Origin: Rhodobacterales bacterium
GTDB taxonomy: Bacteria > Pseudomonadota > Alphaproteobacteria > Rhodobacterales > Rhodobacteraceae
DNA: 34,927 nucleotides
Direction: 5' to 3'
Assembly: GCA_025362795.1 (NCBI GenBank)
Contig: JANYFE010000042.1
Coordinates: 1 to 34,927 of the forward strand
Part shown: piece by piece, positions 24,273 to 33,699 of the stretch
Position numbering within the stretch: the first letter of the stretch is position 1
How the letters are laid out: the number at the start of each line of letters is the position of its first letter
Translations under genes and position numbers: made by a program
Notes under the pieces: model-generated
The model's input: the letters and a program-made list of their open reading frames with translations, nothing else
Told to the model about the DNA's origin: nothing
Databases searched by the model: none

Positions 24273-25160
24273 ATGCGCTGGCTGCTTCTGACCCTTATGC
24301 TGTTGCCGGGAGCGGCCCTTGCGCAGGACCGTGCGCAGACGCTGGCTGATGTGAAAGCGGAACTGGCCACTTTGGCTGGCCAGTTCAACGCGCTTAAAAA
24401 GGAACTGGTGACCAGCGGTGCCGCTGCAAGCGGGGCTGCGGGTGGTGACGCATTGCAGCGGATGGACGCGATCGAGGCGCAGCTGACCCAGTTGACCGCG
24501 AAGACCGAAGCGGTGGAGCAGAAGGTCAATGCGGTGGTGACGGATGGCACCAACCGGATTGGCGACATCGAGTTCCGGTTGTGTGAAGTGACAACCGGTT
24601 GCGATCCCGCCAGCCTGCCCGCTACCCCCGATCTCGGGGCGATGGCGGCGGGGGCTGCGCCGGCGGCGGAGCCCGCGACAACCACGGCACCCGCCACGGG
24701 CTCGACGGCACCGGCTACGGGCACCACCGCGCCCGCCACGGACACGACTGCAACTGCGCCACCCGGTGCAGAGATGGCGGTGAACGAGCAATCCGATTTT
24801 GACCGGGCCCGGGCGGTGCTCGCTTCCGGTGACTTTCGTGGGGCTGCGGACCTCTTTGCGACCTATGCCCTCTCCTATCCGGGCGGGGCGCTAGCGCAGG
24901 AAGCCGGAGTATTGCGGGGCGACGCGCTGGGTCAGACCGGCGATACCGCCAAGGCGGCGCGTGCCTATCTGGATGCGTTTTCGGGCGCACCCGAGGGTAA
25001 CATGGCCGGGCAGGCCTTGATGAAGCTGGGGCAGTCGCTGGGCAAGCTGGGCCAGAAGCCGGAAGCTTGCGTGACGTTGGCCGAGGTTGGCAGACGGTTC
25101 CCGGGGTCGGTGGATGACACCAACGCGCGGTTGGCGGCGCAGGCTTTGGGCTGTAGTTGA
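24273..25160 (+). CDS. cpoB: Tol-Pal cell-division coordinator CpoB (YbgF)
   Basis: The 295-residue periplasmic protein has a signal peptide (MRWLLLTLMLLPGAALAQ, cut before Gln18). A trimerising coiled-coil region follows (ALQRMDAIEAQLTQLTAKTE). A linker of Thr/Ala/Pro repeats comes next (TTTAPATGSTAPATGTTAPA), then a C-terminal TPR domain (DFDRARAVLASGDFRGAADL to GAPEGNMAGQALMKLGQSLG). The domain order is that of CpoB, which couples Tol action with wall synthesis at division. The gene follows pal by one base, and its TGA overlaps the TTG start of tilS. Confidence 0.94.
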   Translation: MRWLLLTLMLLPGAALAQDRAQTLADVKAELATLAGQFNALKKELVTSGAAASGAAGGDALQRMDAIEAQLTQLTAKTEAVEQKVNAVVTDGTNRIGDIEFRLCEVTTGCDPASLPATPDLGAMAAGAAPAAEPATTTAPATGSTAPATGTTAPATDTTATAPPGAEMAVNEQSDFDRARAVLASGDFRGAADLFATYALSYPGGALAQEAGVLRGDALGQTGDTAKAARAYLDAFSGAPEGNMAGQALMKLGQSLGKLGQKPEACVTLAEVGRRFPGSVDDTNARLAAQALGCS

Positions 25161-26461
25161 GCGCCGAGCTGATCGCGCGATTTCTGCGTGGGCTGGGGCT
25201 GGCTGACAGCGCCGGGTGTTTCCCAGCCCCGGGCCCCGCTGGTGTATTTCTTCAACGTGAAGCGAAACTGGAGAAAAACCTTACGGATCAGGCGCTTGGG
25301 CTGGCCGTTTCGGGCGGTGGCGACAGCTTGGCCATGCTGCATCTTGCAGTGGCGGCGGGTTTGCCGGTGCGGGTGGTGACGGTGGATCATGGGCTTAGGG
25401 CGGAGGCCGCGGCGGAGGCGGCGGAGGTGGCGCGGATCTGTGCCGGGCTGGATGTGCCGCATGACGTGTTGCGCTGGCAGTGGGACGGCCGGGGCAACTT
25501 GCAGGATGCGGCACGGCGCGGGCGGCGGCGGCTGATCGGCGACTGGGCGCGGACTGCGGGGCTGGCGGCGGTGGCGCTGGGCCATACGCGGGATGATCTG
25601 GCCGAAACATTCGTGATGCGGCTGGCGCGGGGGGCCGGGGTGGACGGCCTGTCGGCGATGGTGGCGCGGTGGGATGACGGCGGCCTGACCTGGATTCGGC
25701 CCTTGCTGGAGATGTCCCGGGACGGGTTGCGCGACTATTTGCGCGGATTGGGGGTGGGATGGGTTGATGACCCGTCCAATGACAACGCGCGCTTTGATCG
25801 GGTCAAAGTCCGGCGGGCGTTGGCGGTGCTTGCGCCGTTGGGGGTGACGGCGCAGCGGTTGGCGGAGGTGGCAGGCCATCTGGCCGAAGCGCGGGCTGCG
25901 TTGGATGCTGTGACGGATCACGCGGCCGCGCATGTGCTGCGGGCCGAGGCGGGGGTGGTGCGGATCGCGCTACCGGCCTTGGCGGAGCAACCGGCGGAGG
26001 TACAGCGGCGGTTGGTGTTGCGGGTGATTGGCTGGATCGCCGGGGCAGGGTATGGACCTCGTGGCGCTGCGGTGGCGGCATTGCTTGTGCGGCTTCTGGC
26101 TGGCAAGCCGGGCGTTTTGGCAGGCTGTCGCTTTGTGACGGGCAGGGGCGAGTCGGTGGCGTTCCGCGAGGCCAAAGCGGTGGCAGGACTGGTCGGAGCA
26201 GCGGACCAGCTGTGGGATAGCCGGTGGCGCGTGAGCGGGCCTGTGCCCCACGGCGCCCAAGTGCGGATGCTGGGGGCGGGGATTGCGCTGTGCCCAGAAT
26301 GGCGTAAGGCGGGTTTGCCGCGCGCCGCACTAATGGCGGCCCCGGCGTTGTGGCTGGAAGGGCGGCTGATCGCCGCACCTCTGGCCGGACTGGCCCCGGA
26401 ATTCAGCTTTATTCCGCTGCCGGGTGCGGCAGCTTTGCACCATTCGGCGATAGAGCATTGA
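25157..26461 (+). CDS. tilS: tRNA(Ile)-lysidine synthase
   Basis: The 434-residue enzyme makes lysidine at the wobble C of tRNA-Ile(CAU), changing it to read AUA. The PP-loop ATP site is LGLAVSGGGDSLAMLHL (SGGGDS at 52-57), later GHTRDDLAETFVMRLARGAG and GWVDDPSNDNARFDRVKVRR, all characteristic. The start is TTG at 25157, overlapping the cpoB stop. The PP-loop lies about 20-30 residues later than usual. The extra segment between GLGLADSAG and LTDQALGLAV is encoded by a repeat-like GC-rich sequence, described in its own entry. A start further in would remove part of it, so the TTG start is likely but not certain. Confidence 0.93.
   Translation: MSAELIARFLRGLGLADSAGCFPAPGPAGVFLQREAKLEKNLTDQALGLAVSGGGDSLAMLHLAVAAGLPVRVVTVDHGLRAEAAAEAAEVARICAGLDVPHDVLRWQWDGRGNLQDAARRGRRRLIGDWARTAGLAAVALGHTRDDLAETFVMRLARGAGVDGLSAMVARWDDGGLTWIRPLLEMSRDGLRDYLRGLGVGWVDDPSNDNARFDRVKVRRALAVLAPLGVTAQRLAEVAGHLAEARAALDAVTDHAAAHVLRAEAGVVRIALPALAEQPAEVQRRLVLRVIGWIAGAGYGPRGAAVAALLVRLLAGKPGVLAGCRFVTGRGESVAFREAKAVAGLVGAADQLWDSRWRVSGPVPHGAQVRMLGAGIALCPEWRKAGLPRAALMAAPALWLEGRLIAAPLAGLAPEFSFIPLPGAAALHHSAIEH
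25216..25280 (+). repeat. Repeat-like element inside the tilS reading frame
   Basis: The stretch holds CCCAGCCCCGGGCCCC, then GTGTATTTCTTCAACGTGAA, then a purine-rich GAAACTGGAGAAAAA. This resembles the GC-rich element followed by a (G)TATTT and A-rich end found between genes at about 6570, 6815 and 33665. It is in frame in tilS and codes for CFPAPGPAGVFLQREAKLEK, which looks unlike the rest of the protein. Confidence 0.5.
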
Positions 26462-26539
26462 ACAGGCCTTACGAAAGTCTATCTTGTGATCCAAAGCCAT
26501 CGCGCCTGCGAAGCGCGCGGCGCATCAAGGAGTTTGTTC

Positions 26540-28443
<1,904 letters not shown>

Positions 28444-28447
<4 letters not shown>

Positions 28448-29229
28448 GCGAAACCGCGAAACCTGATTGGAACCCCGAAACCTATGCCAGGTTTCGGGGT
28501 TTGCGTTTGCGGCCGGCGCTGGATCTGCTGGCGCAGGTTGGTGGATTGCCGGGCGGTGATGTGGTAGATCTTGGCTGTGGCGATGGTGCGGTCGCCGCCG
28601 ATCTCCGGCTGCGGTTTGGCGGGCGACGTGTCGTCGGCGTCGATCAGTCGGCGGCCATGCTGGCGGAAGCGGAGGCGCTGCAGGTCTATGACCGGCTGGA
28701 TCAGGCGGATATTGCGCAATGGTCGGCAACTGAGCCTGCGGCGCTGATCTTTTCCAATGCGGCGTTGCATTGGTTGCCGGATCATGCGGTTTTGTTGGCA
28801 AGGTTGGCGGGGCAGTTGGCCCCGGGGGGGGTGCTGGCGGTGCAGATGCCGCGGCAGTTCATGGCACCGTCACACCGGTTCCTGCGCGACATTGCGGCGG
28901 CTTTGTTCCCCGACCGGTTCGATTTCGCGCAGTACGAAGCGCCGGTGCAGCCTGCCGCGTGGTATTGGGAGATGTTGTCACCCTTGGGCTGGGTGGAGGC
29001 GTGGGAGACGGACTATGTGCAACGGCTGGACGCCAGCGCCGGCTTGCATCCAGTACGCGCCTTTACCCAATCAACGGCCATGCGGCCTTTTGTCGAAAAG
29101 CTGACGGCGGCAGAGGCGGAGGTCTACGGTTCTGCCTATGACAAGGCGCTGGCCTCGGCCTATCCAGGGCTGACGGATGGCGCGGTGCTGATGCCGTTCC
29201 GCCGGGTCTTTTTCACACTCAAGGTCTGA
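28444..29229 (+). CDS. tam: Trans-aconitate 2-methyltransferase-like SAM methyltransferase
   Basis: The 261-residue protein has the SAM-binding motif [16 protein letters not shown] (DLGCGDG at 42-48), then [15 protein letters not shown] and [40 protein letters not shown] and [20 protein letters not shown] follow; the [10 protein letters not shown] and VQMP-N/Q-F pattern is typical of Tam. Tam methylates trans-aconitate, an inhibitor of aconitase, to its monomethyl ester in the cytoplasm. It starts at a GTG that overlaps the ftsH stop, so translation is coupled. The substrate assignment comes from family resemblance. Confidence 0.88.
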
Positions 29230-29230
29230 C

Positions 29231-29830
29231 ATGCCAATTTTGAAGCCGACGCAATATGTTGCCCGTATCAAATGGTTGGGGCGCACCACGAGGCAGTCGG
29301 CGTTGCTGTGGTCCGAGCCTGTGGGAGAGGTGTTCGCGGCATTTTCCGGCGTGGCAGGTGAAGTGCATGCCGGGCTGACCGCGCCGTCGTGCAGCCGGAT
29401 GACCAGCCAGTACAAACAGGGCACCGAAATTCGCAACACCCGGCAGTTTTCAGTGCTGAGTGCAGAGGAGTTGGCCGATATTGCGGCGCGGATGGGGCTT
29501 GAGGCGCTGTCGCCAAGCTTGCTGGGTGCAACAATGGTTCTGAGCGGGATCCCTGATTTCAGCCATATCCCACCGGGGTCGCGGCTGCAGGGGGCGTCCG
29601 GCGCGACGCTGGTGGTCAATCTTTACAATGGGCCGTGCACTTTCCCGTCCCGTGCCATCGAAGCGGCGCATCCGGGGTTTGGCGCCAAGTTCAAGCCCGC
29701 CGCGGAGGAGCGGCGTGGCGTGGTGGCCTGGGTCGAGCGCGAGGGCCGCTTGGCCTTGGGCGACGAGGTGCGGCTGCATGTGCCCGACCAACGCCCGTGG
29801 AACCATCTGCCGGCGGCGCTTGCGGAATAG
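29231..29830 (+). CDS. MOSC domain-containing protein
   Basis: The 199-residue protein has the MOSC-like order: LSAEELADIAARMGLEALSP, then SLLGATMVLSGIPDFSHIPP, then LVVNLYNGPCTFPSRAIEAA and RRGVVAWVEREGRLALGDEV. The conserved Cys of NGPC is residue 136. MOSC domains occur in molybdenum-cofactor sulfurases and in YiiM/YuaD-type proteins, which transfer sulfur or reduce N-hydroxylated compounds; the partner here is unknown. No signal peptide is visible. It begins one base after tam stops. Confidence 0.85.
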   Translation: MPILKPTQYVARIKWLGRTTRQSALLWSEPVGEVFAAFSGVAGEVHAGLTAPSCSRMTSQYKQGTEIRNTRQFSVLSAEELADIAARMGLEALSPSLLGATMVLSGIPDFSHIPPGSRLQGASGATLVVNLYNGPCTFPSRAIEAAHPGFGAKFKPAAEERRGVVAWVEREGRLALGDEVRLHVPDQRPWNHLPAALAE

Positions 29831-29836
29831 AACGAT

Positions 29837-29959
29837 TTCGGAACGAAAATTCCGAATGCGGCATATTTTCCGTCTACGTTCCAAAATTTCCCATCGGAAA
29901 CCCCGGCTGGCGAATTTGGTGGGGCGGAAGTCGGAAAAACGACTTGGGGCCGGTCGTTT
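29837..29959 (+). promoter_or_regulatory. Inverted repeats in the leader before fhs
   Basis: TTCGGAA at 29837-29843 is mirrored by TTCCGAA at 29850-29856, just after the MOSC stop, which could be a weak terminator. A second pair, AAACGAC at 29937-29943 and GTCGTTT at 29953-29959 with a nine-base loop, lies in the leader of fhs. The role is unknown and I do not recognise a named riboswitch. Confidence 0.35.
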
Positions 29960-30010
29960 ATCGGCTAACACAGCGCCAACGGGATCACCGCGACCCTTTG
30001 GGAGACGAAC

Positions 30011-31684
30011 ATGGCCTTCAAGACCGATATCGAGATTGCACGCGAAGCCACCAAAAAGCCAATTATGGAAATCGGAGCCAGGCTGGGCATTCCGGCTGAA
30101 CATCTGCTGCCTTATGGCCATGACAAGGCCAAGGTCAGTCAGGCGTTCATCAAGTCTTTGGCGGGCAGGCCCGATGGTAAGCTGATCCTGGTCACGGCGA
30201 TCAACCCGACGCCTGCGGGCGAGGGCAAGACCACGACAACGGTGGGTCTGGGCGACGGCCTGAACCGGATCGGCAAGAAGGCAGTGGTGTGTATCCGCGA
30301 AGCCAGTCTGGGGCCGAACTTCGGGATGAAGGGTGGCGCGGCAGGTGGCGGATATTCTCAGGTCATTCCGATGGAAGAGATGAACCTGCATTTCACCGGC
30401 GATTTCCACGCTATCACCAGCGCCCATAACCTGTTGTCCGCGATGATCGACAACCATGTCTATTGGGGCAATGCCTTGGATATCGACCAGCGCAGGGTGA
30501 TGTGGCGGCGGGTGATGGACATGAACGACCGGGCGCTGCGCGATATCGTGGTGTCTTTGGGCGGCGTGTCGAACGGTTTTCCGCGCCAGACCGGGTTTGA
30601 CATTACGGTGGCGTCTGAAGTCATGGCGATCCTGTGCCTGTCCAACGATCTGGAAGATTTGCAGAGCCGTTTGGGCAATATCGTCGTGGCTTATACTCGC
30701 GACAAGAAGGCGATTTATTGCCGCGATATTAAAGCTGATGGCGCGATGACAGTGCTGCTGAAAGACGCGATGCAGCCCAATCTGGTGCAGACGCTGGAGA
30801 ACAACCCGGCCTTCGTGCATGGCGGCCCGTTTGCCAATATTGCGCATGGCTGCAATTCTGTCATCGCCACCAAGACCGCGCTGAAGCTGGGTGAGTATGT
30901 GGTGACGGAAGCGGGTTTCGGCGCCGATCTGGGGGCCGAGAAGTTCTTTGACATCAAGTGTCGCAAGGCCGGGTTGAAGCCGTCGGCAGCGGTGATCGTC
31001 GCCACGGTGCGGGCGATGAAGATGAACGGTGGAGTGGCGAAGGCGGACCTTGGGGCCGAGAATGTGGAAGCCGTGAAAAAGGGCTGCCCGAATCTGGGCC
31101 GTCATATCGGCAATGTGAAGTCGTTCGGCGTGCCAGTTGTGGTGGCAATCAACCATTTCTACAGCGACACCGATGCCGAAATTGCTGCGGTGAAAGCCTA
31201 TGTTGCCGCGCAGGGCGCAGAGGCTATCCTGTGCAAGCACTGGGCGTTGGGCGGCGCAGGGATCGAAGAGCTGGCGCATAAGATCGTGGCGATGGCTGAG
31301 GCCCCGTCCAATTTCGCGCCGCTGTATCCCGACGAGATGCCGCTGTTCCAGAAGATCGAGACGATTGCCAAGCGCATCTATCATGCCGATGAAGTGCTTG
31401 CGGATAAATCGGTGCGGGATCAGTTGAAGGCGTGGGAAGCGGCGGGCTATGGCCATTTGCCGATCTGCATTGCCAAGACGCAGTACAGTTTTACGACAGA
31501 TCCCGCAGTCCGTGGCGCGCCGGTTGGCCACTCGGTTCCGGTGCGCGAAGTGCGGCTGTCGGCGGGGGCCGGGTTTGTCGTGGCGATCTGCGGTGAGATC
31601 ATGACGATGCCGGGCCTGCCGAGGGTGCCGTCTGCGGAGGTGATCAGGCTGAATGCGGATGGCAATGTCGAAGGGCTGTTCTGA
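30011..31684 (+). CDS. fhs: Formate--tetrahydrofolate ligase
   Basis: The 557-residue enzyme uses ATP to join formate to tetrahydrofolate, making 10-formyl-THF. The P-loop is [18 protein letters not shown] (TPAGEGKT at 67-74). Other hallmarks are [57 protein letters not shown] and [15 protein letters not shown]. Length and motifs are complete. The ATG follows GGGAGACG. It lies just ahead of chorismate mutase and folD, and folD completes the interconversion to methylene-THF; such fhs-folD sets often serve formate use or C1 assimilation. Confidence 0.98.
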   Translation: MAFKTDIEIAREATKKPIMEIGARLGIPAEHLLPYGHDKAKVSQAFIKSLAGRPDGKLILVTAINPTPAGEGKTTTTVGLGDGLNRIGKKAVVCIREASLGPNFGMKGGAAGGGYSQVIPMEEMNLHFTGDFHAITSAHNLLSAMIDNHVYWGNALDIDQRRVMWRRVMDMNDRALRDIVVSLGGVSNGFPRQTGFDITVASEVMAILCLSNDLEDLQSRLGNIVVAYTRDKKAIYCRDIKADGAMTVLLKDAMQPNLVQTLENNPAFVHGGPFANIAHGCNSVIATKTALKLGEYVVTEAGFGADLGAEKFFDIKCRKAGLKPSAAVIVATVRAMKMNGGVAKADLGAENVEAVKKGCPNLGRHIGNVKSFGVPVVVAINHFYSDTDAEIAAVKAYVAAQGAEAILCKHWALGGAGIEELAHKIVAMAEAPSNFAPLYPDEMPLFQKIETIAKRIYHADEVLADKSVRDQLKAWEAAGYGHLPICIAKTQYSFTTDPAVRGAPVGHSVPVREVRLSAGAGFVVAICGEIMTMPGLPRVPSAEVIRLNADGNVEGLF

Positions 31685-31746
31685 CACTTGGTCGCGTTGT
31701 TCTTGCGCCAGCCACCCGCTATGAAGGCTCCATTCTGGAGGGTGCG

Positions 31747-32046
31747 ATGAAGGCAGCGGATTGCACGACAATGGCCGAACTGCGGTTGGAAATCGACCGG
31801 GTCGATGAAGAACTGGTGGCGTTGTTCGCGCAGCGCACAAGTTTCATCGACCGGGCCGCCGAGATCAAAACCGTGATCGGCATGCCTGCGCGGATTGGCT
31901 CGCGGGTGGAAGAAGTTGTGGCAAACGTGCGACGGCATGCCGTGGCGCAGGGTCTGCCGCCGGATCAGATCGAAAAACTATGGCGCAAACTGATCGAATG
32001 GTCGATTGCGCGGGAAGAGCTTGTGTTGGGAAGGGGCGACGAATGA
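31747..32046 (+). CDS. Chorismate mutase (AroQ type)
   Basis: The 99-residue all-helical protein has the AroQ pattern: [20 protein letters not shown], then [20 protein letters not shown], then [20 protein letters not shown] and [14 protein letters not shown]. It converts chorismate to prephenate on the Phe/Tyr path. The Arg, Lys and Glu/Gln positions of the active site look present. A GGAGGG precedes the ATG. Its TGA overlaps the folD ATG (ATGA), so it is translationally coupled to a folate gene; I see no other aromatic-synthesis gene nearby. Confidence 0.92.
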   Translation: MKAADCTTMAELRLEIDRVDEELVALFAQRTSFIDRAAEIKTVIGMPARIGSRVEEVVANVRRHAVAQGLPPDQIEKLWRKLIEWSIAREELVLGRGDE

Positions 32047-32930
32047 CGGCCAAAGTGATCGACGGCAAGGCCTTTGCGGCCACAGTGCGGGCCAAAGTCG
32101 CGCACCATGTGGCAGCGTTAAAGGCCAAAGGGTTGACGCCCGGGCTGGCGGTTGTGCTGGTGGGCGAAGATCCCGCCAGTCAGGTTTATGTCCGCAACAA
32201 GCATGCCTCGACCATAGAGGTGGGCATGGCGTCGTTTGAACATAAGCTGCAAATTGACACTTCCGAGGCTGATCTGTTGGCACTGGTCGAAAGTCTGAAT
32301 GCTGATCCGAAAGTTCATGGCATTCTGGTGCAGTTGCCGCTGCCCTCTCATCTAAACTCTGAACTGATTATCAACACGATTGACCCGTCCAAGGACGTAG
32401 ATGGCTTTCACATTTCGAACGTTGGTCTATTGGGGACCGGGCAAAAGAGCATGGTGCCGTGCACGCCGCTGGGGTGCCTGATGATGCTGCGGGATCATCA
32501 TGGCAAGCTGGCGGGGCTGAATGCTGTGGTGGTCGGGCGGTCGAACATCGTCGGCAAGCCGATGGCGCAGCTGCTGCTGGGTGACAGTTGCACGGTGACG
32601 ATTGCCCATTCGCGGACCAAGGATCTGGCAAGCGTGTGCCGGAGCGCGGATATTCTGGTGGCGGCAGTTGGCCGGCCCGAAATGATCACCGGTGATATGG
32701 TCAAATCGGGGGCGACTGTGATCGACGTGGGGATCAACCGGGTAGAGCGGGACGGCAAGTCGCGGCTGGTGGGCGACGTGCACTATGCATCGGCGGTTGA
32801 AGTTGCGGGGGCGATTACGCCGGTGCCGGGCGGGGTCGGGCCCATGACAATTGCCTGCCTGTTGGCCAATACCGTAACGGCGTGTTGCCGGGCGAATGGG
32901 CTGGCAGAGCCAGAGGGGTTGACCGCATGA
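32043..32930 (+). CDS. folD: Bifunctional methylenetetrahydrofolate dehydrogenase/cyclohydrolase
   Basis: The 295-residue enzyme interconverts methylene-, methenyl- and 10-formyl-THF with NADP. It has the catalytic Lys53 in [33 protein letters not shown], the nucleotide-binding [19 protein letters not shown] and [19 protein letters not shown]. The ATG at 32043 overlaps the chorismate mutase stop. The frame ends at 32930, followed by two palindromes. Confidence 0.96.
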   Translation: MTAKVIDGKAFAATVRAKVAHHVAALKAKGLTPGLAVVLVGEDPASQVYVRNKHASTIEVGMASFEHKLQIDTSEADLLALVESLNADPKVHGILVQLPLPSHLNSELIINTIDPSKDVDGFHISNVGLLGTGQKSMVPCTPLGCLMMLRDHHGKLAGLNAVVVGRSNIVGKPMAQLLLGDSCTVTIAHSRTKDLASVCRSADILVAAVGRPEMITGDMVKSGATVIDVGINRVERDGKSRLVGDVHYASAVEVAGAITPVPGGVGPMTIACLLANTVTACCRANGLAEPEGLTA

Positions 32931-32933
32931 GCG

Positions 32934-32953
32934 AAAATCCTTTCAAGGATTTT
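32934..32953. terminator. Hairpin after folD
   Basis: AAAATCCTT at 32934-32942 is mirrored by AAGGATTTT at 32945-32953, with a two-base loop. With A-run and T-run at the ends it looks like a bidirectional intrinsic terminator between the convergent folD and pdeM genes. Confidence 0.6.
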
Positions 32954-32954
32954 G

Positions 32955-32976
32955 CAATTTTCTTCGAAGAAAATTG
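32955..32976. terminator. Second palindrome after folD
   Basis: CAATTTTCTTC at 32955-32965 and GAAGAAAATTG at 32966-32976 form a perfect 22-base palindrome, ten bases before the pdeM stop and next to the first hairpin. It is a likely terminator for pdeM, folD or both. Confidence 0.6.
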
Positions 32977-32983
32977 GGCGTGA

Positions 32984-33625
32984 TTACACGCGCATCGGAA
33001 TGGCGAGGCAGCGCGCTCCGGTCAGAACCGCAAGGGCTTTGGGCTGCATGAGGGCTGTCAAATCGGGGTGATCGCACCACAACCCGCCGGTATAGGCCCC
33101 GTAGGCGGGCAGGATCGCGCGGTGCCCGTCGATCAGGAAGGCCGGGGCGCTGCGGCCGGGCAGACGCGCCTTGGGGTGGTAATGGCCTGAAATTTCAGGG
33201 GTTTGCGCCGTCGCGATGTGACGGAAGGCGAGGCCTGCGATATGGGTTTCGGCAAGATGGCTGCCGCCGAGTTCGACCGGACCGGCATCATGGTTGCCTG
33301 CGATCCAGGTCCACTGGCGCCCAGCCATCAGGCGGGTGAGCCAGAGGTAGTCCTGGTCCTCGATATGATCGGCGGCGGTGAGGTCGTCGAAACTGTCGCC
33401 AAGGCACAGGACGCGGGCTGGTTTGGTGCTTTCGATGTCAGCATCAAGCTTTTGCAAGGTTGCGCGGTTTTCATAAGGCGGCAGCAGGGTGCCACCGCGG
33501 CGGGCAAGTCGTTCAGATTTGCCGAAATGCAGGTCGGAGACAGTCAGCAGGCTTTGGTCCGGCCAATACACGCCACCGGAGGGCAAGGCTTGAAGGTGGG
33601 CATGGGCGAGGGTGAAAGCATGCAT
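32984..33625 (-). CDS. pdeM: Ligase-associated DNA-damage-response endonuclease PdeM
   Basis: The 213-residue calcineurin-like phosphoesterase has SDLHFGKSERLARRGG, then LCLGDSFDDLTAADH, then WIAGNHDAGPVELGG and ISGHYHPKARLPGR, followed by PAYGAYTGGLW. These are the metal-binding blocks (DxH, GD, GNHD, GHYHP) of PdeM, a nuclease/phosphodiesterase encoded with the ATP-dependent ligase-associated helicase. The helicase gene lies 74 bases upstream on the same strand, which supports the name. Its stop is next to the folD-side palindromes. Confidence 0.92.
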   Translation of the reverse strand: MHAFTLAHAHLQALPSGGVYWPDQSLLTVSDLHFGKSERLARRGGTLLPPYENRATLQKLDADIESTKPARVLCLGDSFDDLTAADHIEDQDYLWLTRLMAGRQWTWIAGNHDAGPVELGGSHLAETHIAGLAFRHIATAQTPEISGHYHPKARLPGRSAPAFLIDGHRAILPAYGAYTGGLWCDHPDLTALMQPKALAVLTGARCLAIPMRV

Positions 33626-33663
33626 GAGCCGCGTTTGCGCCAGTTGCGGGCGGTTATCAAGGT

Positions 33664-33698
33664 GCCGCCGGGGGGAGTATTTGCGCCGCTGTGAATGG
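33664..33698. repeat. Repeat-like GC-rich element between pdeM and the helicase
   Basis: GCCGGGGGGAGTATTTGCGCC lies in the 74-base gap. It shares the run of Gs followed by (A)GTATTT with the elements near 6570, 6815 and 25220. Confidence 0.45.
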
Positions 33699-33699
33699 G

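Noticed and set aside
29450-31840. A 796-codon open frame on the minus strand
   Set aside because: It is the antisense of fhs and its surroundings, with the same His/Arg/Gln-rich composition and no recognisable motif.
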